Source: Leucogyrophana mollusca (lineage: Eukaryota > Basidiomycota > Agaricomycetes > Boletales). From it: 64,000 bases of DNA. Both the position numbers and the translations under genes were made by a program. The notes below the pieces were generated by a model. That model made no database searches. It saw nothing but the letters and a program-made list of their open reading frames with translations, and was not told the origin of the DNA. Positions 44,571 to 56,079 of this stretch are shown here, one piece after another (within the stretch, counting starts at the first letter, position 1; each line of letters starts with the position of its first letter). The stretch lies in assembly GCA_021014945.1 (NCBI GenBank), contig MU266329.1, positions 186,001-250,000 on the forward strand, given 5' to 3'.

Positions 44571-46017
44571 ATGCTCTTGCTGACCTTTTCGATTTCTAGG
44601 TTTCTGTCTTTCATGCATGTTGTTGAATCCCAACTTCAAGAGCTTTCGAACCACTGGCTGATCTTCTTCGGTGTCGCTCTCGCTGCTTCGTGCTTAATCT
44701 GGTGCTCCAGATCATTCCTATCGTTCAGACAAGTCCAAAATAAGGACACAGTTAAAATCAAGACCTCAGAGAACATCCTGTCACAGGAGGACACTGGTTG
44801 CGAACCCGATATGCCTCCCATGTTCTATCGTCCCCGAGCTCGGGGATCTGAGCAACCCCACTTTACGCCACCGCCCGACCCGTTCTCAGAAGCAATGGCC
44901 AGAAAGGTCAACCTCGTCCAAGACACCCGTGTGAAACAACCCTATGACGCTTTCCTAGTATTGGATGTTGAAGCGACCTGTTTACAAGGGGCAGGGTTCG
45001 ATTGGCCAAACGAGATCATAGTCCGTCTTATCTTCTGCTTCTCCGGTGCTTTACATGTTCCTGATTATGTGGTGCAATTGTAGGAATGGCCTGTGTGTCT
45101 CATGCGGTGGAGTGACAGGTCCCCTAAGGGGAAGGCGAGTGAACTGGAGATTGTCGACGAATTTCGCAGTTTCGTCAGGCCCACATGGAGGCCCCAGTTA
45201 TCTCAGTTTTGCACAGAACTGACAGGGATAACTCAAGTCCGTGGTATTTCTTGTCTTCTGATCCTTTGTACCTATCATCACGCAGGCACAAGTCAGCGTC
45301 GCACCTACGTTCCCGAAGGTTCTCAAACAGTTCGCAAGATTTTTAACCCATCATGGATTAATTGATCCTAAAAATGGAAGACCGCTGCAGCGCTTTTGTT
45401 GGTGCAGCGACGGGCCATTCGATGTCAGAGATTTTGTCGTCAAGCAGTGCTTTATATCGAAAGTCGGTGACTTTCGCCTTGTGTCGTAACCGTCGTTTGA
45501 TTCCAAATTATCTACCCTTCCGGCAGATACCCATGCCCATTTGGTTGAAAGGCGATGTTCTCGATGTCCGGAAAGTGGTTTCCCTCTGGTCAGCAACCCA
45601 TGCGTTTCAAGATAGCCAGCACGCGAAGACAAGGGTGAGCCCGTCTACCACGTGCCCATACCAGTCATTCTCAGGCGGCTCCGCGGGCAGTTCGCATCAA
45701 CCTTTCACCTTCGATCATTGAATATTCCACAACAGTTACGAGTCCTCGGCTTGGGCTCTTTTGAAGGCCGGCAACATAGCGGAATTGACGTCAGTCCCCT
45801 GTAGATCTATTGTGATCAGCCCCCGCTAATACTGGATACATTTCCATGGTTTCATTTTCCCTTGGGAATCTTGCAGGATACACGCAATATCGCGCGCGTG
45901 ATCACTGAGCTAGCTCGGCGCGGTATCCGTTTGGAGCCCAACACCCCGATCAATCCCAGTAGGCGATGGCAGTGGATGGGAAGACCCGGCGAGGTCCTTG
46001 AGTATTGCCTCATCTAA
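44571..46017 (+). CDS. Eri1-type 3'-5' exoribonuclease (DEDDh family)
   Basis: Exonuclease III fold of the Eri1/3'hExo group, which trims histone mRNA, rRNA ends or small RNAs. Motifs are FLVLDVEATC (first D and E), WPNEIIEWPV, EFRSFVRPT and LSQFCTELTGITQAQV. Next are CSDGPFDVRDFVVKQC and MPIWLKGDVLDVRKVV, then SLNIPQQLRVLGLGSFEGR and QHSGIDDTRNIARVITEL (His and last Asp). It ends VLEYCLI at 46017. The splice between VVSLW and SLNIPQQL is uncertain; joining phase 2 of TGG at about 45590 to 45674 keeps frame. The first ATG of the open frame is 44571 and would add a membrane-like segment (WLIFFGVALAASCLIWC). Starting at the Met at 44811 would leave a soluble enzyme. No SAP domain is seen. Confidence 0.85.
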
Positions 46018-46615
46018 TCCTGTCTTGACGACCTTGTCGCATAATGTAACGGTTGGGAGAACTCGTTCTTGTGTCACGATCGTGTCATGATCGTTGTATG
46101 ATTATATTTTCTTCGAGTGTTATTTTTGCAGCCATTTCTCAACTCTCACCATAACGTCCATTTGTGGTTCGGAGGTGTCGAAGTTCAGTTCTCAGCACTC
46201 AGGCGTAACCTAATAATCCCGTAGAGCAATAGACCACAAGCAATTTAGATAATACTGGATGAAGTACGAGGATAGAGAGTGGGATAGCTATAGCTGCAGT
46301 TTACATAGATAAATATTGGAAGCGTCCTTTCCGCTAGCGAACTCTATTCCAATCCAATTGGGTTGCCAAGCAGTATACACCAGCATGTACCCTCGCGGTT
46401 GCCTAGGATAAATATGAACCATGGTACGCCGGCTATCTTGACTCCCAGAGATAATGTCTTTTGAGTACGTCCCGGAACCACAGAATTCAGGCGTGTACTC
46501 GATACACGAGGTTGGGAATAGGGGTGCTATCTCACGCGTCACCCGATGTGAGAAACTGGTAGATCGTGAGTTTCTTGTTAGTGGGAAGCACACTGTCAAC
46601 ACATACCAAAAGAGT
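46018..46615. other. convergent 3' flank, no gene seen
   Basis: It lies between the exonuclease stop (+) and the TmpA-like stop (-). A minus-strand open frame across 46288-46632 has no recognisable motif and is probably downstream of the TmpA-like stop. Confidence 0.5.
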
Positions 46616-48898
46616 TTACTGCGAGTACGCATGAATAATTAGCCCCGATGTCAAGGTGAGGTCGATGAAGACTTACGAAATCCCAGAGAGTTCCGAAGGC
46701 GGGAATTCCGGCAGCCTTGCATCCTTGTTGAATCTCTGCATTACCAATGTAGTTGGAGGTGATGAACACAACTGTATGAAAGAAATATTGGGTCAGCATT
46801 TAGAAACCTTGAGTGACGAGGTCGAAGCTTGCCTTCGGCCTGCCAGTAATCGTAAGCTTCCTTCAAGATCTTCATCGTGTCCGGGCGACCGCCTCGTTCC
46901 TTGCTGTCCCAGAGGAGGTACCGCTCAGGGCCGAGATGTCTGTGGATCAATCCACTGATAGTAGGACCGAAAGTCTTCTCTTGGTCAGAGCCTATGAGAC
47001 AGCAACAGCCTTCTAAGCGCCTATGATCCATAACAAATGGCAGCCATGGACATACCAATCCAGATGAGGTACCTATTTCGAAAACGTATATGAGCCATTT
47101 TTCTTCGCCATCAGGAAAGAAGTGGTTCTCACCAGTAAGGAGACTGTATACAAGTGGAGAGTGCAGCGCCAAGCCCGGTACCTGTGCAGATGCGAATCCC
47201 ACGTTTGTACAAAGTAGACGTGTTGGATACACCAGCGAACTGGGAATTCGAGTAACATGAGGCACAAGATTCTGAATGCAGTTGATTTTGAATTACCTTG
47301 AGTTCCCGAGTCCAAATCTTCCGGGGTGGATCGTTGACCAGGCTCTTGGTGAAGTCGCCTTAAACAGAGACCGAAAAGTTAGCCCACCGATTGGAAGAAA
47401 CCGTTATGAATTCGCCTACCTTGCACACCACAGATCAAGTAATGGTACTTTGCGTGTGTTCCCTCGCTGCGGTGATGGTCAGGAACGATAGAAGAAGGTA
47501 AGGGTAAGGGGGAGCGACTGACGAAATGATACCGAAGGCGTGGTACTCCATGACAGCCGTGCGGCTGATACGAGCCAAGAGACCTTGCTGCATTCCCCGC
47601 TCGAAACGAAGGACAGCCACTTTGGGAGAGGGCTACAAAGAATATGTTACTGATGTTTAACGATCCAATAAGTACAGAAACATACAAGCTCGATGTCAAC
47701 CTTGACTTTCCTGGTGCATATCCAAGGCAGAACAATGCTGAAAGCGTGGATTAAGCCGCAGACCTCCCATGTGACTGACGGTCGTGGGACTTACAAGAGG
47801 GTCATTCCCATCGTGTACCAGAAGGCCTGTTGGCGAACAACATACACTCCACTACGATCCCAAGTTTCAGTAGTGGGGTTGTAGGTGTTTGTCAGGATCG
47901 TGTACACCCCTGAGCAGATAATTAGGAGAGTTCGTCGCACAAGATGTCCGCGCTTACAAGTCATGAAAAGTCCAGTCCAGCCGAAGAAACGGTGGTTTCG
48001 CTCGAAGACACTAAAGGGGGCCGTTCAGTTCGCATCGGACAAGAGTCAAACCAAATAGTACATACTTGTGATGTGTGTTCCGGACGATGGGAAGCCCAGC
48101 AGTGATGGTGATGGCCAACACAACGACCGTAATGATACCGAAGGCCAGGACGGAATCATTGAAGGTGTGTCGTTCCCGGAATTGATTAACGATCATTAGA
48201 ATAAGCCATGCGACACCAGAGGAAGCGCAACCGCTGTGAATACCACCAAGATGCTAAATTCTGAACCGTCAGCTCGGCAGAATACCTATTTGGTTCAGGC
48301 GTACCTGGAGAGTGGATGTGCAGCCCAAGCGCCAAATGAGTGGTGTCCACTAAGCCCACAGATATCAGCAAAGACATATGAGCTTGCACAATAAAAAGCA
48401 AACCTTCGCGAAGAGGGTATTGACAAACAAATACAGGAGGCGACCGAAAATCTCGTTTCGCATGAGCACAGCGAAGTTGAGATTACCAACGACCAAAGCA
48501 CCGGGATACTTGAGGGCGTATGGCCAATGACCCGAGGCAGCCAAACCAATACCAATCATGTTAATGCTGAAGGTGAAGGTGAAAAATTTCCTGTTGGAGA
48601 GTGATTATCAGTACCGCATAGTGGGATCTGTATCATGTTCCTACCTGTACGTGTTATACCAAATGACCCATAGTATCCACTTGGAAGTTTTCTTCTTCTG
48701 GGGCTTGGGAGGAGGAGGCTTGGCCACGTTCGCAGGGGGCGAGAGGGGAGCATCTTTCTTCAAAGACTGTACGGGGAATACGTCTATATCCACGGGCTTC
48801 TTCTCGATCCTGCCGAGGTCGGGGTTTGCAGTGAGCTGAGGAGAGCGGACCTCCAGTGTCCCTTTCTCTGCATCATTGTAATTGGGCCTCGAAGACAT
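46616..48898 (-). CDS. TmpA-like integral membrane protein
   Basis: The ATG at 48898 starts MSSRPNYNDAEKGTLEVRSP, followed by a Pro/Lys-rich cytosolic segment and KWILWVIWYNTYRKFFTF. Several hydrophobic helices follow (LNFAVLMRNEIFGRLLYLFV, SVLAFGIITVVVLAITITAG, FGWTGLFMTWVYTILTN, AFWYTMGMTLFIVLPWICTR). A soluble half reads VAVLRFERGMQQGLLARISR, GVQGDFTKSLVNDPPRKIWT and GIRICTGTGLGAALSTCIQ. The end is VVFITSNYIGNAEIQQGCK, then AFGTLWDF. This layout matches the Aspergillus TmpA family and the membrane part of some NRPS-like proteins, distantly like ferric reductase folds. TmpA affects conidiation in Aspergillus; a role in this organism is unknown. The exact end is inferred: a GT-AG intron after WDF would bring in TAA at 46616-46618. 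Confidence 0.7.
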
Positions 48899-50484
48899 TG
48901 TGCGGGATCGAGTAGAGCAGACTACCCACTGGGTGTCAGAGTTGAAAGTCCAATCGCGAAGATACAGCCAGAGTCTCTTCCCCCTTTTATTCATTCCTGC
49001 ACGTCCATACCGGGAAGTGGCCCTGTGAGATGGGATAGTTTCTCAGCGAATCATCGACCCACGACGAGAATGACCCATCAAAGAATGTGGATATCGGGAA
49101 TTATCCGGTGCCACGGTCTAGCAAGCAATATACTCACAGGAGTTCACACCAGAACGCCCGGCTCCTGGGTGACCCGTCCGGCATTCAAGGACGGACGAGC
49201 TTTGGCGCTTAGTTTTGTTGCAACAAGATCCACGTCCGAGCGGCACCCGGTCGCCATCAACATTATTTGGCCGAAGCTGTCCAACTCAGATGGAACACGT
49301 CCAACCGGCGATGCAGCAGCCCTGTCAATCTTACTATCTTCCCAGAGGCGGCGTAGTGAGACTGATGTGATCATCTTCATCGGGTTTCAGAAGGTGCTCT
49401 CCGAATACTGCATCCACTAGCTGACCTCCAATCGTACGCGGCTCCGATAGCGTTCGAGAGTACCCGTACTTCGTAGGAGCGGCTGTGGGACCACAGTGGC
49501 TGGAAATAACTATTGCGCAAGTCGCATCATTGAACAGGACGAAGATAAACTTACATATGGAGCAATCCTGATAGGCTTGCGGGCGGGCGACGTGGACCGT
49601 GGATGCAGCTAGTATTGGAACATGTCCCTGGGAAGAAAGTTAAAAACATCGAGAATCGGAGGTGAGAAGATCGCCTGGACTGCTTGAGAAATGAGGAATC
49701 TGGTTGGGAGCAGGCATGACGTCTAGATCTGTGAACAACTTTAGAGCAGTATGGAAACCATGTCTATCGACATGGGCTGTGTTTCCGCAGGTCGGTGTAC
49801 GAAAATAAACCACCCAATATCATTATGCGCAGGCTACCGCCCTCACCACACAGACGCTCAGCTGGGATTCGGCGCCTATCGATCGGGAGATCGTCATCCG
49901 AGGTGGTTGCTGTCGGAACGCCTCGAAGGACGGGTAGTTACGTATAGTACCAGGCGATACGTTTGCCACAAAGGATACGGGGCCTTTGACAGGTTAACGA
50001 CAACCTCGTTCCGCCATGATGTCCATGATCGATGCATGATCCCATACGCTCCCGTGCCTGGTGACTGCTGGCAGGAGAAGAAGCTAAGTCACTGTTAGAA
50101 GCAATGCCGAGATCATCCAGGTTCTCGTCGCACTCTTTGTGTTACATGCATGTGGGTGCTATGAATAATTTTTAAGCGCAAGCGGAGGTAAATGCGTCCA
50201 CATCGTGGCAAAACGTGACGAAGGAAATCGCCAAACCCTTCAGTGGGTGGGGCTCTTCACCGCCCTCTGCTTATTTTTGCAAGCCAATTCGACGCAGGCG
50301 ACTTCGAAGCGCCTCCCAATCCATCTTGTGACAGGTCATAAGCCCGAAGGTTCCCCGATGCAATGTGAGGGGAGCAGGCCACGAATCCCCGGTACCCCAC
50401 AAATGGCCCATCAGCATTCAGAAAGACAATATAATCCTTAACCATAACACAAATACCGCCGACGACCGTAATTCGTCCGCAGTC
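48899..50484. other. intergenic 1.6 kb, no gene seen
   Basis: This lies upstream of the TmpA-like start and downstream of the Ndc80 stop, both minus. It should contain the TmpA-like promoter and the NDC80 3' UTR. Several short frames (49025-49420, 49751-50098) lack motifs, and their antisense frames are open too. Confidence 0.5.
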
Positions 50485-52820
50485 TCACCCGCCTTCTTCC
50501 ACAAACTCTCGAAGATGCCTAAGCTGCGCAGAAACTTCGTCCTTGAACATGGCGATTTCATTGCTGTTCTTAGCGATTGCTCGGATGATATCATCCTTCA
50601 GCCGTGCGACCTTCGCAATTTGTTCTCGATAGCTAGAAAAACAGCTCAATGTACAGGAAAGTATAATAAAAGAGAAAAACTCAACTTGAATTGCAAGGTC
50701 TGCAATCGCGACTTCACTCCCATGCCACTAGATAACGCCGCTGTCCGTGCTTGGGCGAGTTCCTTTTCCAGTCGGGCAGCTTCGGCGTTGCTGACCGTGG
50801 ATTCTTGTTGCGCTGCCTGTTGCACCAGTCGGAGCTGCTGATTAACTTGGCACGTGCAGGAAGGGAAACTGACGTACATCTCGGAGGTCATCAGCCTGTT
50901 CATTCAAGCCCACCACCTTCTTTTCGATCTCTCCAACTTCCTCGTCCACGTTTTCACACTCGAGTGTTATCTGATCTAATTCATTGTCTACCTTGATGCG
51001 CTCGCTCTCGACGTCCGCGCGTTCCGTCCTCTTCGATTCTGCCACCCCGCTCAACGTAGGCTTTACTACTTTCCGGATGTCAGAACCGGCAAGCAGTTGC
51101 TGTGGATTTGCAGCGGCCGTATTTAGTTGCAGCGTGAGGTCGATACCCTCAAGTGGTGGTGGGAGAGGAGGGAATAATCCGAGACTAGACAGAAGATTGT
51201 TGTATAGATCCAAGGCCTCCTCGGCGGCTGCGGCGCGATTTGTCATGATCACCTCGAGAGACATAACGGTTTTGTGTGCTTCGGATATCTTGTGTTTGAG
51301 GTCCTCCAAGTTCCGTGACAGGGTTTCGTGGTCAGTGTTCATCCGAATGACTTCCTCTGGAGATAGATTCTGAACCTTGACCACCTCTGCCAGCTTCGCT
51401 TGTTCACTCCGGAGCTGCTCCAGATTCACAGCTGAAAATAAAATGTGAGTGATTTTCGAGGGGAGTATGCATGACGCACCTCGAACATTAAGTTCTGCTT
51501 TCTCATGAGCAATGGTGTCGATTAAATTTTTCTTCCGGGCTTCAAATCGTTGCAGCACGTCATGGAATTTCGCTCGATCGCTGACGAGATAACCATGGTC
51601 TTTCTGGTACCGATCCAGCGGTGCCTAGACACAGAGAAGGCGAGAGGAGGAAGACTAAGAACGCAGTCGACATGGGGTGCAACCATTCTCACCGTTGACG
51701 ATTGAAGTTGTTCGTATTCGCCTCTAATGTCCTCCAGGAGCTTCTTCTGTCCCTCAAGGTCACTAACAACTCTCTCGTTTTTCTTCGCTTAATGCAAATG
51801 TGAGTGAATGGGTCACAAATACGTGCGTCACTCATACCATAGCGTGCCTCGAGCGCTTTATCCTGTTCTTCAAAGACATCTGCACCATGAAAAAAGGCTA
51901 TATATGCTTCCGAGAAATACTCGAATGCCAGTGCTTGATGGTGAATGGGATCACTGAACTCCTCCGGAACTCTGTCGACCTGTTGGAGAGTGGGGTCGTC
52001 GCCCTCGAGATAGTGTAGCCGCGCCTTCGCTCACGGTAAATATCATATTCTCGCGTCCCCGTGCAAGCACTCACCTTGCCCATTTCAACCAACCAGTGCA
52101 GTACAGCCAATAATGCTGGCCATGAATGCATACTACCGGGAGCTGCCAGCCACTTGCTGTCCATCTGGGATGCAAACGGGTACCTTACTGCCCTCAAGGC
52201 CGGCACAAACTCGTCCTCGAACCGGACTCTTGAATCGAAAGGGTACGACGGGTCGATCATGCAGATGAGGTGCTGAAACATGGCCCGGTAGTCCTTACCC
52301 GTTATACTCGTGAGAGTTTGCATAGAGACTTCATATTCCGTATTTTGAAGCCACGCCAGTATTTCTTGGCGCATCTTCGACTGGTAAGGGCGTTCCCGGA
52401 TGGGACGAGGATCTTTGAGTGTTTGGCTGCCCGAAGGCGCGGCTACTGAAGTACTACTGGGCCAGATAGACCCACGACGCGTGGAGCTGTACCAGGTACT
52501 TCAGCGCCTTAATCAAATCCGATGTGTGCAACATCGGGAGCTCACCTATTGAGAGGTGTGCGACCATAGTTAGGCTTACTCGTCGACTGAAGAAGCGGGT
52601 TCACGTTCTGAGAGCGATATATGGATTGTCTTGGGTTCGTACTGGGGCCGGCGCCAGGTGGGGGGAGGTATTGACCCCGGACAGCGGGTCCTGCCAGAGA
52701 CATGCGCATGGATGGGGGTGCGGCTTTCTTCACTGTTGACGGCATAGGGAGGCCAGACCGCGCGTTTCCGTGAGGATCATTTGTAGGCTGCATAGTTGAG
52801 CGGCGAAAGTTTTCTGACAT
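50485..52820 (-). CDS. NDC80: kinetochore protein Ndc80 (Hec1)
   Basis: This is the microtubule-binding subunit of the Ndc80 complex. The ATG at 52820 starts MSENFRRSTMQPTNDPHG with a basic Ser/Pro-rich tail (RQSIYRSQNVNPLLQ) expected to be an Aurora B target. Then KDPRPIRERPYQSKMRQEIL opens the calponin-homology head: WLQNTEYEVSMQTLTSITGK, DYRAMFQHLICMIDPSYPFD, EDEFVPALRAVRYPFASQMD and LLAVLHWLVEM. Long coiled coils follow with EKNERVVSDLEGQKKLLEDI, FEARKKNLIDTIAHEKAEL and VVKVQNLSPEEVIRMNTDHE. IREQ-like C-terminal helices end REFVEEGG at 50485. Introns are short and frame-keeping. Layout and length (about 650-700) are as in other fungi. Confidence 0.93.
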
Positions 52821-53074
52821 AACACTTTACATGGATTTCAGTACACTGATGATGATGGTTGGTGAACAAGACGCGTCGCGCCACAATCTGGAAAGGACGC
52901 GTATGATACATCACGTGATGACCTCTGGGTCCCATTGCGACTTGCCAAATCTCAGTCTAAGTATACAAATTTGTTTCTATCCGATACAAAAAGCGCTCCC
53001 GACCGCCAACAAGATTGGTAAGTGATTCCACAAGCGTGGTGGCCACCATCCCAGCTGCGTTCCGAATAGCCACC
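52821..53074. promoter_or_regulatory. divergent promoter of NDC80 and MOG1
   Basis: The 254 bases between the two ATGs must serve both genes. An ACGCGT (MluI-cell-cycle-box-like) word occurs at 52869 and its near copy GACGCGTAT at 52897. Such boxes drive G1/S genes in yeasts; a role here is inference. Confidence 0.4.
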
Positions 53075-53723
53075 ATGTCCTCAATTGCCCAGCGAGAGCT
53101 TTTTGGTGGTGCAATCACTGCTGATCTGCCGACGCGCCTAATTGATGTAGCGTACGTTGATTTCTCTTTCCATGTTTCATAGGCCTTGTCAAATCGCTTA
53201 CAGGCAACTGCGAGAAGTTCCCGACACACAGGAAGTATTCATCTACCCCGACTCCTTAGCGAGCTTCATTGTCGAAGTTCTCGAACGAGTGGATCAGTCC
53301 GATGACTACGAGGCAGCAAAGTGAGCCTCCTGCACACAATATATCGTCTGTCCCCGACGTCGCCTCCTTCTCTACAGGTTTCACTTTGGCGCTCTGGAAG
53401 ACGCCCCCAATCCCGAACATCAAACCGTTTTCGATATCAAAGTCCTGGTCAATGACAGGGGAGATGACACACCATCCCCCGTCATCCTGCATGGAAAGCA
53501 GCTTATGCACAAGTTCAATCGGCAGGCCTTGGATGAGGTGGAAATCCTGCTAGGTCTATTTCGAGTGCAGACGAAGAATGTCGATTTGGTAGTCTCAGCC
53601 AATATTCCCATCGTGGCGAACGAGGGCGGGGCTGTTGAGGAGAGTCAGGTGCCAGGTATCAAATCAGACTTCTATTCGCTAGTCCGCTCCCTGCATATTG
53701 TCGATTATGGACTTTTTGCCTAA
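53075..53723 (+). CDS. MOG1: Mog1-like Ran-binding nuclear import factor
   Basis: Mog1/RANGRF binds Ran GTPase and releases nucleotide, supporting nuclear protein import. The ATG at 53075 gives MSSIAQRELFGGAITADLPT, RLIDVA, then after an intron QLREVPDTQEVFIYPDS, LASFIVEVLERVDQSDDYEA. After a second intron comes FHFGALEDAPNPEHQTVFDI. The rest includes ILLGLFRVQTKNVDLVVSAN and YSLVRSLHIVDYGLFA with TAA at 53721-53723. The R-x-LFGGAI-LP and LR-VPD-QEVF blocks identify the family. The size of about 180 residues is normal. It diverges from NDC80. Confidence 0.92.
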
Positions 53724-54350
53724 CTTTCTGCTCCAGAAACCCAATTGGTGCATTGTGTAGATCCACCCGCGATCGATAACACTATTCAAGCCGGTTCTGT
53801 GAAATTCTCGCCTATGGAGCATCTCTAAATTCTAAATGCCTGCCACTCTCACGGTGGCAGTAGATAGCGAGAGTGTGCGTGATCGCTTCCGGGAGATGAA
53901 AGCCCCCTCGCTGCCTATGGCCCAGACCGAGCTCAGCGGTGCCATTCGACGGCTGGCGTGTAAAGTTTCTTGGTGTGATTTCATTTGTTCCCGGTATCTG
54001 TTCCACTCAAGTCTGATGGCGGCGGCTTCTCCAAGGTGGGGGCATTTCAAGACTATCGCATGTGCCGTTGTATACCCTGTGACCGTTTGACCCAGTGGAT
54101 GTGTGCAGCTACTGCTATAACCCCCTTTCATTCTCCTGAGATGCTCTCCGATGACCTCCACGAGCCATCGGGTCTAAATAAGTACCGTCGTATCGACCTC
54201 TGGATGCGAAACTTTCGGTTATCGTGACGGCCTCATCAAGTAGCCAGTCATGTCACAAGTACAGGTGCATTGATCTGGTATATCCGGCTAACGATACAAC
54301 GTGCTTGGAGTAGGGAATGTCAGGATTGGGCTCTGCTTTGACCAGGGCAA
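53724..54350. other. short intergenic stretch with an ambiguous open frame
   Basis: Frames are open on both strands at 53832-54230. The plus frame starts at 53836 (MPATLTVAVDSESV) and would need an intron near 53965-54012 to reach a second open part. The minus frame reads through LEWNRYREQ. Neither shows a known family, and I cannot decide whether a small gene exists here. Confidence 0.35.
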
Positions 54351-56079
54351 TCAGGACGATAAGCGTGTTTCCGCCTCATCCAATTCCTGCTCAACTTCGG
54401 GTTCCTCCTCAATGCGCTCTCGGACGCCCATCTTCACAGCTTCAGCTGCAGCCTTGGCATCCTTTTTTCGCTTGGCAGACTCCTTCAGTTTTTCCCACCG
54501 CTCACGGAACCGTGCGATCATAACTTTCTAAGAAGTCCAAATTGGATAAACCACGACAATTGCGGACAACGGGGACACACCTGTTTCTCATTGTCCGTGC
54601 GAACGGCTCTAACTTCCTCCTCCAGTTCCCGGATGCGGCGAAGCAATTGGGCCTCACGGTCTCGCCCGGCGTTCAACGCTGTCATTGGTGAAGGGACCGC
54701 AGGAATATTTATATTCAGTGCGCCGAGGTCTACCGCCTGTTGAGCTGGCCGCTGTACCATCATAGATGCGCCCATCGCTCGCTGTGCCTGCATAGTTGTT
54801 GACCACGGTTAAAATACTGAAGCGATAAGCGGCATCGACTCAAACCCACCTGATGTCGGGCCATCACAATACTGTCACGCAATTGCTGATCTTGTTCTTT
54901 GCGCATCTGCATGATTCGCTCGGTGGTAGTTAGCCGCCGCTGCATGGCCTCGACTTCCAACCTGAGAGCAGCGTTTTCTTTTTTCAGAGCTAATGGTGAT
55001 GGATCCGACCCCGAAGGAATCAAACAGAATGATTCCGATAATTCATCACCTTCGTAAAAACAATCAGACTACGTGCTGCGACAAAACGATTGTTCCTTGA
55101 TCGAAGCATACCTTCATCAGCAAGGACCTCCTCGTCCGTCTCTTCACGCAGTATATCGTGTTCTGAACGGGACAGATAAATTCCTGTTACCCGGGTAGAC
55201 ACAAACTCCACTTACTGGAATTGGACTTGGGGTCCAGTCCGAATCTTCTCGAAAAGCGCGTCACCAACGGCTCCTCCAAATCGGTATCACTACTTGAGCT
55301 CCCGTCGCGGCGGATTCCTTTCTTCTTCACAGGCACATTGGGCTCCGTACCCAACGGTGCAGTAGCAAAAGCGACTGGCTGGGAGAGATTATCTAACATG
55401 CCCTCCATGATCTTCCAGAAGTGATTGAAAGCGTCTCCAGGATCAGACTGACAAGGAAGACGTCCAGTTAGTGTCAGCAGGGATACATCGAAGGCAGCTG
55501 ATAGGATCTTACCCGTTGGCCCAGTACCATGAACGACTCATCAACATTGTTATGCGAATCCATCATTCGAGCAGAGCCACCTGCATAAGGGGGAGGAGAA
55601 GGCGTGGGCTGGGACGCGTGTCGAGCAGCACTGGAACCCCCAATAACCGAGTGCACGTCCACCTGCGCGCTCCGGGGTGACGCTTTTTGGGGCAAGGTCG
55701 GGTCTTGGTTTTCTTCCCTCAGCTTAGCGATTTTTCTTTGCAGGTCCTTTCCAGCTTTAACATGGTCGTTATATAACATGCGAAGCGTCCGCTTGGTCTA
55801 GTAGTGCCATACATGTCGTCAGTACCGCAGCTACCGCTAATAAGGGGCTGTCAGATAAAAGTAACACACATTTTCGTCGCTCGACTTTTCCACGCAGGCC
55901 CAGAATGCATCGGCTGCCTTGAAATGCTCCTCTGATGCAGGTATAAGAAGTCCTTGAGTTCTGTAGTCCTCTGCATTCGCTGCATGCTGATGTGCCTGTC
56001 AAATCATGCATACGATATGTTAATAGGATGGTGACTCAGATTGGCGAGCAGAATTCACAGTGTGTAGTGGTGAATCCAT
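54351..56079 (-). CDS. MIT-domain coiled-coil protein, Atg38/NRBF2-like
   Basis: The ATG at 56079 gives MDSPLHT. A GT-AG intron then leads to AHQHAANAEDYRTQGLLIPA, SEEHFKAADAFWACVEKSSD and ENTKRTLRMLYNDHVKAGKD, LQRKIAKL. This three-helix block is a MIT-type domain as found at the N-terminus of Atg38/NRBF2, a subunit that dimerises the Vps34 PI3-kinase complex I for autophagy. A Ser/Pro-rich linker and VDESFMVLGQRSDPGDAFNH, FWKIMEGMLDNLSQPVAFA follow. Coiled coils come last (LKKENAALRLEVEAMQRRLT, LLRRIRELEEEVRAVRTDNE, RFRERWEKLKESAKRK), ending ETRLSS at 54351. The order MIT then coiled coil fits Atg38, but the family is fast-evolving, so the name is an inference. Confidence 0.7.

Noticed and set aside
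45590..45674. Apparent frame break in the Eri1-type gene
   Set aside because: An alternative GT-AG pair (donor inside the TGG codon near 45590, acceptor at 45673) restores the frame into SLNIPQQL, so no pseudogene needs to be invoked.
53836..54227. Possible small gene between MOG1 and the Atg38-like gene
   Set aside because: Frames on both strands are open, no motif is recognisable, and the required intron is not strongly supported. Left as ambiguous.
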